Shown: positions 28,436 through 36,910, numbered from the stretch's first letter. The stretch: DNA of 57,391 nucleotides from Noviherbaspirillum malthae (GCF_015352985.1 NZ_JACYXF010000037.1:1-57391); one strand, 5' to 3'. Made by a program: numbers and translations. Notes: generated by a model not told the origin, from the sequence alone.

Positions 28436-28457
28436 CCCGCTCCGGGCACGGATATCA

Positions 28458-28481
28458 CGCCGGCATGAGCGCATGCCGGCG
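28458..28481. terminator. Bidirectional terminator hairpin
   Basis: Perfect 10-bp stem CGCCGGCATG (28458-28467) with CATGCCGGCG (28472-28481) and AGCG loop, between convergent LysR (ends 28435) and TctC/Bug (ends 28502) genes. No T-run of note. Confidence 0.65.
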
Positions 28482-28501
28482 CTTCAGCTTCATCAGCCTT
28501 C

Positions 28502-29482
28502 TCAGCTTTCGTTGAGCTTGATGCCCTGCTTCTTCACCAGGCTTTTCATCTTTTCCAGCTCCGTTTTGATTTCCGCGGCATGTTCGGCCGGCGTATTGCC
28601 GACCGGCTCCGCGCCGCTCGCCTTCAGGCGTTCGCGCACCTCCGGAATGGCCAGCACCTTGACCACCGCAGCGTGCAGCTTCCTGATGACCTCATCCGGC
28701 GTTTTCGGCGGCGCAACCAATCCGTACCAGGCCGGGTCGTTGACCTGCGGCAGACCGAGTTCCGCGAAGGTCGGCACATTGGGCAGCGCATCGACGCGCT
28801 TGTGCCACGATACGGCGAGCGGCTTCAGCTTTCCGCCATTGATATGCGACAGCGACGACGGCAGGTTGTCGAACATCATGTCGACCTGGCCGCCCAGGAG
28901 ATCGTTCAGCGCGGGGCCGGCTCCGCGATACGGGACATGAAGGATGAAAGTGCCGGTGGAGACCTTGAACTGTTCGCCCAGCATGTGCTGGATCGTGCAG
29001 GTACCCGAGGTTGCGTAGGTCAGCTTTCCGGGATTGCGCTTGAGCTGCTCAAGCAATTGCTTGACGTTTTCCGTGCCGGCCTTCTGGTTGACGGTCAATA
29101 CATTCGGCGTGCGGGCAAGATTGGTCACGGGCGTGAAGCCGCTGACCGGGTCATAGCTGAGCTTGGGATTGCAGGCCGGGTTGACCGCGTGCGTGGACAC
29201 GGTGGAGATCCCCAGCGTGTAGCCGTCCGGCTCGGCCTTCGAAATGGCGGTCGCGCCGATGCTGCCCCCGCCGCCGCCCCGGTTTTCCACGACGACCGCC
29301 TGTCCCAGCTCCTTGCCCATCCTGTCGGCCACGATACGGGCGACGATGTCGGTCGTGCCGCCTGGGGCAAAGGGCACGATGAGCGTGATCGGTTTTTTCG
29401 GATAGGTATCGGTCTGTGCGTTTGCGTGGGCGGCCATGACAAGGCCCGAAGCGGCAAGCAGCGCGAGGCGTTTCAGTCTCAT
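28502..29482 (-). CDS. TctC/Bug-type periplasmic solute-binding protein, sigma-54 linked
   Basis: A 326-residue receptor with signal peptide (LALLAASGLVMAAHANAQ), ITLIVPFAPGGTTDIVARI binding loop and VPYRGAGPALNDLLGGQV. GGAGAGAAA precedes the ATG. It is divergent from a DctB/DctD-type two-component system and has a sigma-54 promoter candidate about 78 nt upstream. This suggests inducible expression by the acid sensed by the kinase. No tctAB genes are nearby. Confidence 0.94.
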   Translation of the reverse strand: MRLKRLALLAASGLVMAAHANAQTDTYPKKPITLIVPFAPGGTTDIVARIVADRMGKELGQAVVVENRGGGGGSIGATAISKAEPDGYTLGISTVSTHAVNPACNPKLSYDPVSGFTPVTNLARTPNVLTVNQKAGTENVKQLLEQLKRNPGKLTYATSGTCTIQHMLGEQFKVSTGTFILHVPYRGAGPALNDLLGGQVDMMFDNLPSSLSHINGGKLKPLAVSWHKRVDALPNVPTFAELGLPQVNDPAWYGLVAPPKTPDEVIRKLHAAVVKVLAIPEVRERLKASGAEPVGNTPAEHAAEIKTELEKMKSLVKKQGIKLNES

Positions 29483-29559
29483 TTTCTCTCCTAATGTGGA
29501 TGCAGCGGGCGTTTATAAGGGTGTAAACGGCATGTGCCCGACATTGCGGACTTTCCTTT

Positions 29560-29576
29560 TGCATGCGCCATGCCAG
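29560..29576 (-). promoter_or_regulatory. Sigma-54 (-24/-12) promoter for the TctC/Bug gene
   Basis: Minus strand reads CTGGCATGGCGCATGCA: invariant GG (-24) and GC (-12) separated by exactly 10 nt, with only small departures from the TGGCACG-N4-TTGCA consensus. Transcription would start near 29549 and enter the gene at 29482. The divergent regulator is a sigma-54 activator, which strongly raises the probability. Confidence 0.7.
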
Positions 29577-29649
29577 CTACACGAAGAATGCAAGTCCTTG
29601 ATTTCATGAGCTATTGGAAGGTGAACATGCGTTCGCGGCCGCATGCGTG

Positions 29650-29695
29650 TGCGGTTCTTCGGACAAGCAGCCCGGGAGCCGTCCGAAAAACCGCA
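29650..29695. promoter_or_regulatory. Long inverted repeat, candidate enhancer (UAS) for the sigma-54 activator
   Basis: Arms TGCGGTTCTTCGGAC (29650-29664) and GTCCGAAAAACCGCA (29681-29695) are 15-mers with a single mismatch and a 16-nt spacer centred on CCCGGG. It lies about 75-120 bp upstream of the -24 element, the usual range for NtrC/DctD enhancers. Alternatively it could be an attenuator hairpin in the kinase leader. The rest of 29483-29823 shows no gene. Confidence 0.5.
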
Positions 29696-29823
29696 TGACT
29701 GGACCGCAGGAAAACCCCGACTTCGCCGGCACGGACGGAAATCGATGCGAAGGCGTGCGAACACGAAGAAAAATCGGCTAGTATTTGAAGCCCTACCGCC
29801 AACCGCGCCGCATCGGACCAGCC

Positions 29824-31659
29824 ATGAAGTTCGCCAAACAGAAAGTGCTGCTTGCGCTCGTCGCCGTTGCCGCGATAGCCGCCGGCATGCTGATCTGGAC
29901 CGTCTATCTGGCGGCCAAGGCGCGAGCGACCGATGATGCCCATGCGCAGGCAGAGCGGCAGCTGCACATGATTGCGATCGATCTTGAATCGCTGCTTGAA
30001 CGCCACGAGACCCTGCCCTTCACGCTCAGCTTTCTTCCGGGCGTCATCAAGACTCTGCAGCAGCCGGCCTCCGACACCGCAGCCAGCCTGAATGCGACGC
30101 TGGAGACGATACAGCGCCAGGCCAAGGTCAGCGCCATCTACCTGATGGATGCCAACGGCGATACGCTGGCCGCCAGCAACTGGAACGAACCGATTACCTT
30201 CGTCGGCCGCAACTTTGCCTTCCGCCCGTATTTCCAGCATGCGTTCGCCGGCAGGTCCGGCCATTTCTACGGCATCGGCAATGCGACCAGCGAACCGGGT
30301 TACTTCATTGCGCAGCCGGTGTATGCGACGCCGGCCGTGCGCACCGGCACGCCGCTCGGCGTCATTGCCGTCAAGATCAGCCTCTCCGATTTCGAGCAGA
30401 CATGGCGCAGCAGCGAAGAGCCCATCGCGCTGGCGGACCGCAGCGGCGTCGTCTTCCTGAGCAACAGGGAAGCATGGCGCTATCGCAGCATCACGCCGCT
30501 GGACGCGGCGGCGCAAGCCGCTCTGGCCAGCACCAAGCAATATGCAGAGCAATCCATCGCCTCGATCGCCTCCCTGCCTAAGGATGCCGCTGCCGGTTTC
30601 GGTGCTTATGCGGGCAAGCAGGTCGGCCGCCTCGGCTGGCAATTGATGCTGTTTCCTTCGACGGCGCGCGTGCAGCGCACTGCCGCCTTCGCGGCAATGT
30701 CCGCGGCGCTGGCGATCGGACTTGCGGCCATTTCCCTGATGGCGATCTACCAGCGCCGGCGCCGCATCGAGGAGCGCCGTGAATCTCGCAGGGCGCTGCA
30801 GCAGGCGGCGGAAGAACTGGAGCGCAGGATCGGCCAGCGCACCGGGGAACTGCTCGAGGCAAACCGGCATCTCGAGCACAAGTTCGCCAAGCTGCAGGAA
30901 ACCGAACGCCTTTTGCGCAGTACCCAGGATGAGCTAGTTCAGGCCGGCAAGCTGGCCATGCTGGGGCAGATGGCCGCCGGCGTCACGCATGAACTCAATC
31001 AGCCCCTGACTGCCATCCGCACCTTCGCCGACAATGCGGTGACTTTCCTCGGGCGCGGCCAGCCCGACAAGGCAAAGGACAACCTGGGCCATATCAGCGC
31101 CGCCAGCGCGCGCATGGGCGCCATCATCGGCCAGCTGAAGGGATTTGCTCGCAAGAGCCACGACAGCGTCTCGCGCGTCGACCTTGGCAGCGCGATCGAG
31201 GCGTCCATCATGCTTCTCAATAATGAATTCAGGCGCCATGATGTTCACCTGAGCACCGACATCGCGGAAAACATCGTCGTGGCCGGCGACATGGTGAGGA
31301 CCGAACAGGTACTGATCAACCTGCTGCGCAACGCGCTCGATGCGGTGGACGGCGCAGCGCAGCGCAATATCTTCGTGGGCCTGCGCCGGGAAGGCGACGA
31401 GGCCGTCGTGCGCATCCACGATTCCGGGCCGGGCATACCGGCCGAAGTGGCCGAGCATCTGTTCGAACCGTTTTTTACTACCAAGCCGTCCGGCAAGGGT
31501 CTCGGACTGGGGCTCGCCATTTCATCCTCCATCGTGCAGGCGATGAACGGACAGCTGAGCGCGCATAACAGAAACGAAGGCGGCGCGGAATTCGTCGTGC
31601 GCCTACCGCTGCAGACATCGATATCACATCAGGACGGGAGCCGACTTGTCAGTGCTTGA
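29824..31659 (+). CDS. DctB-type sensor histidine kinase
   Basis: A 611-residue membrane kinase. TM1 about 7-29, a periplasmic double-Cache (PDC)-like sensor domain about 35-285, TM2 about 287-309, coiled coil, then a DctB-type HisKA with His389 (GVTHELNQPLTAIRTF) and HATPase with N-box (LLRNALDAV), G1 (DSGPGIP) and G2 (GKGLGLGLAI). The family senses C4-dicarboxylates and related acids. The ATG at 29824 is preferred over TTG at 29785. The regulator gene overlaps its 3' end by 14 nt, a sign of translational coupling. Confidence 0.92.
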   Translation: MKFAKQKVLLALVAVAAIAAGMLIWTVYLAAKARATDDAHAQAERQLHMIAIDLESLLERHETLPFTLSFLPGVIKTLQQPASDTAASLNATLETIQRQAKVSAIYLMDANGDTLAASNWNEPITFVGRNFAFRPYFQHAFAGRSGHFYGIGNATSEPGYFIAQPVYATPAVRTGTPLGVIAVKISLSDFEQTWRSSEEPIALADRSGVVFLSNREAWRYRSITPLDAAAQAALASTKQYAEQSIASIASLPKDAAAGFGAYAGKQVGRLGWQLMLFPSTARVQRTAAFAAMSAALAIGLAAISLMAIYQRRRRIEERRESRRALQQAAEELERRIGQRTGELLEANRHLEHKFAKLQETERLLRSTQDELVQAGKLAMLGQMAAGVTHELNQPLTAIRTFADNAVTFLGRGQPDKAKDNLGHISAASARMGAIIGQLKGFARKSHDSVSRVDLGSAIEASIMLLNNEFRRHDVHLSTDIAENIVVAGDMVRTEQVLINLLRNALDAVDGAAQRNIFVGLRREGDEAVVRIHDSGPGIPAEVAEHLFEPFFTTKPSGKGLGLGLAISSSIVQAMNGQLSAHNRNEGGAEFVVRLPLQTSISHQDGSRLVSA

Positions 31660-32971
31660 AGCGATACTGGTAGAGGATGAACACTCGGTGCGCCTAGCTA
31701 CCATGCAGACCCTGGAACTCGACGGCTTTCGAGTGCAGGCCTTCGAGGATGCGGAACAGGCCCTGTCCGCCATACGGCCTGGCTTTCCCGGCGTGGTGAT
31801 TACCGACGTCAGGCTGCCCGGCCGCTCCGGGCTCGAACTGCTTGCCGGACTGACCGCCGCCGAACCGGACCTGCCGGTCATCGTCATGACCGGCCATGGC
31901 GACGTCGACATGGCGGTGGAAGCCATGCGCGCGGGCGCCTATGATTTCATCGAGAAGCCCTTTGCCGCGGAGCGCCTGACGGAAAGCGTGCGGCGCGCCC
32001 AGGAAAAGCGCCGGCTCGTGCTCGACAACCAGCGCCTGAGGGCTGCATGGTCGTCGCATCCCGACATGCCGGCGCTCATCGGGGAATCGGCGGCCATCGA
32101 GAAGGTGCGGACTCTGATCAGGTCGATCGGCCCGACTTCCGTCGACGTTCTCATCAATGGCCAGACCGGCACCGGCAAGGAAGTCGTCGCAAGGCAGCTG
32201 CATGCCGCCAGCGGACGCAAGGGGCCGTTCGTTGCGCTCAATTGCGGCGCGCTTCCCGAAACGGTCTTCGAGAGCGAAATCTTCGGCCATGAAGCCGGCG
32301 CCTTCACCAGCGCCCAGAAGCGCCGCATCGGCAAACTCGAGTATGCCAACGGCGGCACCGTGTTTCTCGACGAGATCGAGACCATGCCCCTGTCGCTGCA
32401 GGTAAAGCTGCTTCGCGTGCTGCAGGAAAGGAAACTGGAGCGTCTCGGCGCCAACGTGCCGATCGACATCGACTGCCGCGTCATCGCTGCCAGCAAGACG
32501 GATCTGCTGGCGCTCAGCGCGGAAGGGAAATTCCGGGAAGACCTGTATTACCGCATCGGCGTGGTCAGCATCGACCTGCCGCGGCTGGCGGAGCGGCGGG
32601 AAGACATTCCTTTGCTGCTGGCCCACTTCGTGGAGGGCGCGGTGATGCGTTTCCAGCGGCCATTACCGGCATGGACCGCCGCCGAGGTGGCGCAATGGCA
32701 GTCGCGCGACTGGCCGGGAAATGTACGAGAACTGCGCAATTTCGCCGACCGGCTGGTACTCGGCGTCATCGATCGGATGGAACGCTCGCCGCAGGCCTCC
32801 GACTCTGTCGCTCTTACCCTGCCACAACAGGTCGACGCTTACGAGCGGCTGCTGATCGTGCAGGCATTGCAGGCAAATGGCGGAAACGTCGCCTCGACGG
32901 CGCAGCATCTCGGCATACCGAAGAAGACCCTGTACGACAAACTGAAGAAACTGAACATCGGCATCTCATGA
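31646..32971 (+). CDS. DctD-type sigma-54-dependent response regulator with GAFTSA loop
   Basis: A 441-residue NtrC-family activator. Receiver domain 1-120 with phosphoacceptor Asp54 (VITDVRLPG) and Lys104; AAA+ domain about 142-370 with Walker A GQTGTGKE (172-179) and Walker B VFLDEIE (Asp242, Glu243); Fis-type HTH 412-438. The sigma-54 contact loop reads GAFTSA (218-223) rather than GAFTGA. Starts are TTG at 31646 or GTG at 31652, with GGGAG upstream; both overlap the kinase gene. It should activate the divergent TctC/Bug gene through the -24/-12 promoter. Confidence 0.92.
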   Translation: MSVLEAILVEDEHSVRLATMQTLELDGFRVQAFEDAEQALSAIRPGFPGVVITDVRLPGRSGLELLAGLTAAEPDLPVIVMTGHGDVDMAVEAMRAGAYDFIEKPFAAERLTESVRRAQEKRRLVLDNQRLRAAWSSHPDMPALIGESAAIEKVRTLIRSIGPTSVDVLINGQTGTGKEVVARQLHAASGRKGPFVALNCGALPETVFESEIFGHEAGAFTSAQKRRIGKLEYANGGTVFLDEIETMPLSLQVKLLRVLQERKLERLGANVPIDIDCRVIAASKTDLLALSAEGKFREDLYYRIGVVSIDLPRLAERREDIPLLLAHFVEGAVMRFQRPLPAWTAAEVAQWQSRDWPGNVRELRNFADRLVLGVIDRMERSPQASDSVALTLPQQVDAYERLLIVQALQANGGNVASTAQHLGIPKKTLYDKLKKLNIGIS

Positions 32972-33057
32972 TTGCATGTTTGTCGGTTTTGCCCTCTGGA
33001 ATTTCTTTCATATAACCAAAACACATACCTCTTATTACGAAAATAAAGAGGACAACT

Positions 33058-33105
33058 ATGATGCACTGCATTAAAGTAGCGCCTGTCTCCTCCAACTCTT
33101 CTTGA
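33058..33105 (+). CDS. Candidate 15-codon small ORF with strong ribosome site
   Basis: ATG ATG at 33058 opens a 15-codon frame (MMHCIKVAPVSSNSS) ending in TGA. AGAGGAC lies 6 nt upstream, a good ribosome-binding site. A strong rho-independent terminator follows 9 nt after the stop. The arrangement (short leader frame, terminator, then the RlmN-like gene) fits either a free-standing small transcript or a leader peptide controlling readthrough into the downstream gene. No known family recognised. Confidence 0.45.
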   Translation: MMHCIKVAPVSSNSS

Positions 33106-33114
33106 ATTGGATTG

Positions 33115-33149
33115 AACCCGCAAGCCGAAAAAGCCTGCGGGTTTTTTTT
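33115..33149 (+). terminator. Rho-independent terminator with eight-T tail
   Basis: AACCCGCA (33115-33122) pairs with TGCGGGTT (33136-33143), with GC/GC pairing after one mismatch nearer the loop; a run of eight T (33142-33149) follows, overlapping the stem end. It lies after the small ORF and 144 nt after the response regulator, and before the RlmN-like gene. Confidence 0.85.
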
Positions 33150-33228
33150 CGCCTTGGAAAATGCCGTCAGAACGCGGACAATGCCCGGTTCCGGTTCGCC
33201 GCACATCAGGAAGACTTCCCGCCTCAAC

Positions 33229-34260
33229 ATGCAAATCCAGCAAATCCGAGAACGCCTGCGCGCGCTTGGCGCCAAACCGACCCATGAACAGCGCGTACTG
33301 CGCGACTGGCTGCAGGCGCGCCCTTACGACCATGGCCGCCGCCGTCCCAAGGATTTCCTGCCGCAGCCGGTGCGCGATGCCTTGCCGGAAATCGATGCCG
33401 AATTGCGCGGCATGGCGCGCCTGCTCTCCGCTCATCCTGCAGACGACGGCTCATCGCGCCTGCTGGTCGGCCTCGCCGATGACCAGACGGCGGAAAGCGT
33501 GCTGCTGCCGCGAGGCGGCCTGTGCGTCTCCAGCCAGCTGGGATGCGCGGTCGGCTGCCGGTTCTGCATGACCGGGCGCGACGGCCTGCTGCGCCAGCTG
33601 ACGAGCGGCGAAATCCTTGCACAGGTGGCGCTCGCGCGGACGCAGCGCGCAGTGAAGAAGGTGGTGTTCATGGGCATGGGCGAGCCCGCGCATAACCTCG
33701 ACAACGTCATGGAAGCCATCGAGCTGCTGGGCACCGAGGGCAATGTCGGGCACAAGAACCTGGTATTTTCGACCGTCGGCGATCCGCGCGTATTCGAAAG
33801 GCTGCCGCAAGGCCCGGTCAAGCCGGCGCTGGCCCTGTCGCTGCATACGACCAAACCGGAGCTGCGGCAGCACCTGCTGCCGCGCGCGCCGCGCCTGACG
33901 CCCAAGGAACTGGTCGACCTCAGCGAGGCCTACGGCCGCTCGACCGACTATCCGGTGCAGTACCAATGGACCCTGCTCGAAGGCGTCAATGACGGCGCAG
34001 ACGAGCTGCACGGCATCGTGGCCCTGCTGAAGGGGAAATTCGCCGTGCTCAACATGATTCCCTACAACACCAATCCCGGCCTTCCCTTTCAGCGGCCGTC
34101 CTGGGACAAGGCGCGCGGCATTGCACGGTGGCTGCACCAGCGCGGCGTGCTGACCAAGCTGCGCGACTCGGCAGCCCAGGAAGTGGACGGCGGCTGCGGA
34201 CAGCTGCGGGCGCGCGCCGAGGCACTCAAGCCTCAGGCAGTCACGCTGCGGCGCATGTGA
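33229..34260 (+). CDS. RlmN-family radical SAM RNA methyltransferase paralogue
   Basis: A 343-residue radical-SAM protein. The cluster motif CAVGCRFC (Cys106, 110, 113) and both methyl-transfer cysteines of the RlmN/Cfr family are present: Cys99 in GLCVSSQLGC and Cys323 in GGCGQL. The family methylates C2 of adenosine in 23S rRNA/tRNA (RlmN) or C8 (Cfr). The start MQIQQIRERL is chosen because the longer frame from 33112 would be translated through the terminator. This copy is not in the usual hisS/ndk neighbourhood of betaproteobacterial rlmN and is short at the N-terminus, so it is likely a second, divergent copy. Confidence 0.88.
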   Translation: MQIQQIRERLRALGAKPTHEQRVLRDWLQARPYDHGRRRPKDFLPQPVRDALPEIDAELRGMARLLSAHPADDGSSRLLVGLADDQTAESVLLPRGGLCVSSQLGCAVGCRFCMTGRDGLLRQLTSGEILAQVALARTQRAVKKVVFMGMGEPAHNLDNVMEAIELLGTEGNVGHKNLVFSTVGDPRVFERLPQGPVKPALALSLHTTKPELRQHLLPRAPRLTPKELVDLSEAYGRSTDYPVQYQWTLLEGVNDGADELHGIVALLKGKFAVLNMIPYNTNPGLPFQRPSWDKARGIARWLHQRGVLTKLRDSAAQEVDGGCGQLRARAEALKPQAVTLRRM

Positions 34261-34492
34261 TTCCTGCGGCCTCATGCCGGCGCCTTGATAGAACCCCGTT
34301 CCGCCGCCGTTGACACCGCCGGGTGGTACCGCTACCATCGCTGCGGAAACAGAAGCGGCAAAGCCCTCTTACCACTTTACCCTGAAGCCGGTGCATCACT
34401 CATCAAGCCGCGCCGGCTTCAGCGATATCGAAGACATTGCCATGTGCCATAAAAACTTCCATTCATTCGTCCGTCCAACAAGGAGACAAGGC

Positions 34493-35611
34493 ATGACCAG
34501 CAGCTTGAACAGCAAGCGACGCAGTTTTCTCAAAGCCGCATCCGGTACCGGATTGCTGGCGCTCGGCGGCAGCGCCCTGGCGCAATCCTTCGAATTCAAG
34601 CCCAGCCAGCGCTATCCAGATCCTGCGGTGCTGATCCTCGATCCCAGCTTTGCGAAGTACCGGATCTACAGCAGCACCGTCGAACAGGTCGGCACCGGCA
34701 TGCGCTGGGCGGAAGGGCCGGCGTATTTTCCGAACGCCGCGCCGGGCAAGCCGGGTTACCTGCTGCTGAGCGACATCCCGAACAACCGCCTGATGAAGTT
34801 CGATGAAGCGACCAATAAATTGTCGGTGCACAAGGAAAACGTCAATTACACCAACGGCAATGCGCGCGACCGCCAAGGCCGTCTGATCAGCTGCGAGCAT
34901 TCGGTCACTCGCCGGGTCGTGCGCACGGAAAAAGACGGCAAGCTGACCGTGCTGGCCGACCGCTTCGAAGGCAAGCGCCTCAACGCGCCGAACGATGTGG
35001 TGGTCAAGTCCGACGATTCCGTCTGGTTCACCGATCCGCTGTTCGGCATCAACGGCGAATGGGAAGGCGAGCGGGCCAAGCCGGAACAGGAAACCACCAA
35101 TGTCTACCGCATCGCCAAGGACGGCCGCATCACCGCCGTCATCCGCGACCTGGTCAATCCGAACGGCCTGGCTTTCTCGCCGGACGAGAAAAAACTGTAT
35201 GTTGTGGAATGGAAGGGCACACCGAACCGCAGCATCTGGAGCTTTGACGTCAATGACGACGGCACGGTAGCCAACAAGACCAAGCTGATCGATGCCGACG
35301 GCCCCGGGGCGCTGGACGGCTTCCGCGTGGACCGCGACGGCAACCTGTGGTGCGGCTGGGGATTCACCGGGGCATTCGCACCGGAAGCCACCGATGTCGG
35401 CGGCGGCCTGCGCGCCCATCTGCCGCTCGGCAAGTCCGAGGAATTCGACGGCGTGAAGGTGTTCAACAAGGACGGCAAGCCGATCGGTTTCATCCGCCTG
35501 CCCGAGCGCTGCGCCAATCTCGCCTTCGGCGGACCCAAGCGCAACCGGCTCTACATGACGAGTTCGCATTCGCTGTATGCGCTGTATGTGGAGGCGCACG
35601 GCGCGGTGTGA
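34493..35611 (+). CDS. Tat-exported SMP-30/gluconolactonase-family protein
   Basis: A 372-residue six-bladed beta-propeller hydrolase. The twin-arginine signal (SKRRSFLKAASGTGLLALGG) predicts export folded to the periplasm. Propeller metal-site motifs are visible: WAEGPAYF (Glu), LNAPNDVVV (Asn), NPNGLAFS and GALDGFRVDRDGNLW (Asp). Family members open sugar or aldonic lactones with a divalent metal. AGGAGAC precedes the ATG; the frame upstream to 34310 has no family match. Substrate unknown. Confidence 0.92.
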   Translation: MTSSLNSKRRSFLKAASGTGLLALGGSALAQSFEFKPSQRYPDPAVLILDPSFAKYRIYSSTVEQVGTGMRWAEGPAYFPNAAPGKPGYLLLSDIPNNRLMKFDEATNKLSVHKENVNYTNGNARDRQGRLISCEHSVTRRVVRTEKDGKLTVLADRFEGKRLNAPNDVVVKSDDSVWFTDPLFGINGEWEGERAKPEQETTNVYRIAKDGRITAVIRDLVNPNGLAFSPDEKKLYVVEWKGTPNRSIWSFDVNDDGTVANKTKLIDADGPGALDGFRVDRDGNLWCGWGFTGAFAPEATDVGGGLRAHLPLGKSEEFDGVKVFNKDGKPIGFIRLPERCANLAFGGPKRNRLYMTSSHSLYALYVEAHGAV

Positions 35612-35693
35612 ACCCGCGGCGGCGGCGGTATGGCTTCGTTCGATTTTCCGAGGGCAGCGGCGCCAGCCGGCTTCGGATCAGCCATGCCGCCCA

Positions 35694-36122
35694 TCATGCC
35701 GGCGGAAGCAGGGCCAGCGTATTGCGATCGGGGGTTCCGCCGAAGAACTCGGCGAGGCAAGCGTCGAACACCTCCTCCTCGCACGCCGCATGCGCGAACA
35801 AGGTGACCGAGGAATGGAATTTCATATGGTCGGGATAACCGAAGATCTCTTCCACCGACCTGCGCTTGTGATTCAAGGTCAGCCGGCAGCATTCTCTCAA
35901 GCGCGCGCCGAGCAGAGGATGCGCGAGATAGGCGCGCGCCTCGTCGATGGAACCGATCGCGTAGGTCTGCGCCATCGCACTGTGCCCGAGTCCCGCGATT
36001 TGCGGAAAGATGAACCACATCCAGTGTGATCGCTTGCGTCCCTGCCGCAGTTCCTCGAGGACATCGGCATAGACGTGCTCCTGGGCGTCGACGAATCGCT
36101 GCAGATCGTAGGTATCGCTCAT
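35694..36122 (-). CDS. DUF1810-family protein
   Basis: A 142-residue protein with the conserved family core: LQRFVDAQEHVYADVLEELRQG, SHWMWFIFPQIAGLG and LLGARLRECCRLTL. The family is a small helical calpastatin-like fold of unknown role. The start MSDTYDLQRF at 36122 is an ATG; the longer frame begins with TTG. It is convergent with the SMP-30 gene. Confidence 0.9.
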   Translation of the reverse strand: MSDTYDLQRFVDAQEHVYADVLEELRQGRKRSHWMWFIFPQIAGLGHSAMAQTYAIGSIDEARAYLAHPLLGARLRECCRLTLNHKRRSVEEIFGYPDHMKFHSSVTLFAHAACEEEVFDACLAEFFGGTPDRNTLALLPPA

Positions 36123-36197
36123 GCTGTTGTCCGCTCCTTCAATGCGCAAGCCGTTCGGCAGTTGGAACGCACGGCATCGAAAAAGTTGACCTGTAAT

Positions 36198-36677
36198 CTA
36201 TCCACCCGGCTCCTGCGTAACCTTTCTCTGCAGCTCCAGCAACTCCGGCGGCCACTGGCTCTTGATGTAAGCCAGCACCGCAGTGATGTCCTCGTCGGAC
36301 AGCAGGCTCCCGTAAGCCGGCATGTCGCTCTGGTAGCCTTCCGGCGCGGTTTTTCCCGGCACCAGTCCGTTCTTCACGATATCGAACAGCACCTTGTCAG
36401 GATGATGCCAGGTATGGCCCGACGCATCATGCGGCGGTGCCGGCAGCCGTCCGCTGGACAAGCGCATGCGCCAATCGGGCTGGCCTTCGAGCGCGGCGCC
36501 GTGGCAAGCAGCGCATTGCGCGGCATAGATGCTCTTTCCGCGCGCTACCAGCGTAGTGTCCGATGGGCTGATGTAAGCCGGCGCAGGGGCTCCGCGAAAG
36601 TGAATGCTGGCCGCAACGATGACGGCGAGGATAGCGACAATGGCGGTGACAGCGGTGATCGAAACTCTTCTGGTCAT
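36198..36677 (-). CDS. Membrane-anchored class I c-type cytochrome
   Basis: A 159-residue protein with an uncleaved or signal-like N-terminal helix (about 8-28) and one haem-binding CAACH (55-59); probable axial Met119 (SDMPAYG). It acts as an electron carrier on the periplasmic side. It is divergent from the exoD gene. Redox partners cannot be named. Confidence 0.9.
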   Translation of the reverse strand: MTRRVSITAVTAIVAILAVIVAASIHFRGAPAPAYISPSDTTLVARGKSIYAAQCAACHGAALEGQPDWRMRLSSGRLPAPPHDASGHTWHHPDKVLFDIVKNGLVPGKTAPEGYQSDMPAYGSLLSDEDITAVLAYIKSQWPPELLELQRKVTQEPGG

Positions 36678-36806
36678 ACGCGAAAAAGTTGGTTTGACTT
36701 AATGAAATGCATGCTTGATTTAGCCGGCTGATTGCATTGCAATTCTGCATTCTGCAGATTTGCGCCGCATGCGGCAGCATTCTGCACTTTATTTGATGCA
36801 ACAGCT

Positions 36807-36834
36807 TTGGCTGTGTCGCGCCGATGGATACAAT
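36807..36834 (+). promoter_or_regulatory. Putative sigma-70 promoter of exoD
   Basis: TTGGCT (36807-36812), 16 nt, then TACAAT (36829-36834). The predicted start near 36841 sits at the base of the leader hairpin at 36845-36887. Confidence 0.45.
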
Positions 36835-36844
36835 ATGTCCCTCC

Positions 36845-36887
36845 GCAAGCCGCCTTCCGCCATCATTCACGGTTGCTGGCGGCTTGC
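36845..36887 (+). promoter_or_regulatory. 5'-leader hairpin of exoD
   Basis: Perfect 10-bp stem GCAAGCCGCC (36845-36854) with GGCGGCTTGC (36878-36887), 23-nt loop. It ends 23 nt before the exoD start codon and just before its AGGAG. No T-run follows, so it is more likely an mRNA stability or translation element than a terminator. Confidence 0.5.
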
Positions 36888-36910
36888 CTTTCAAGGTCTC
36901 AGGAGCAAGT

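Noticed and set aside
33112..33228. N-terminal extension of the RlmN-like protein
   Set aside because: It would be translated through the terminator hairpin and T-run; length and homology favour 33229.
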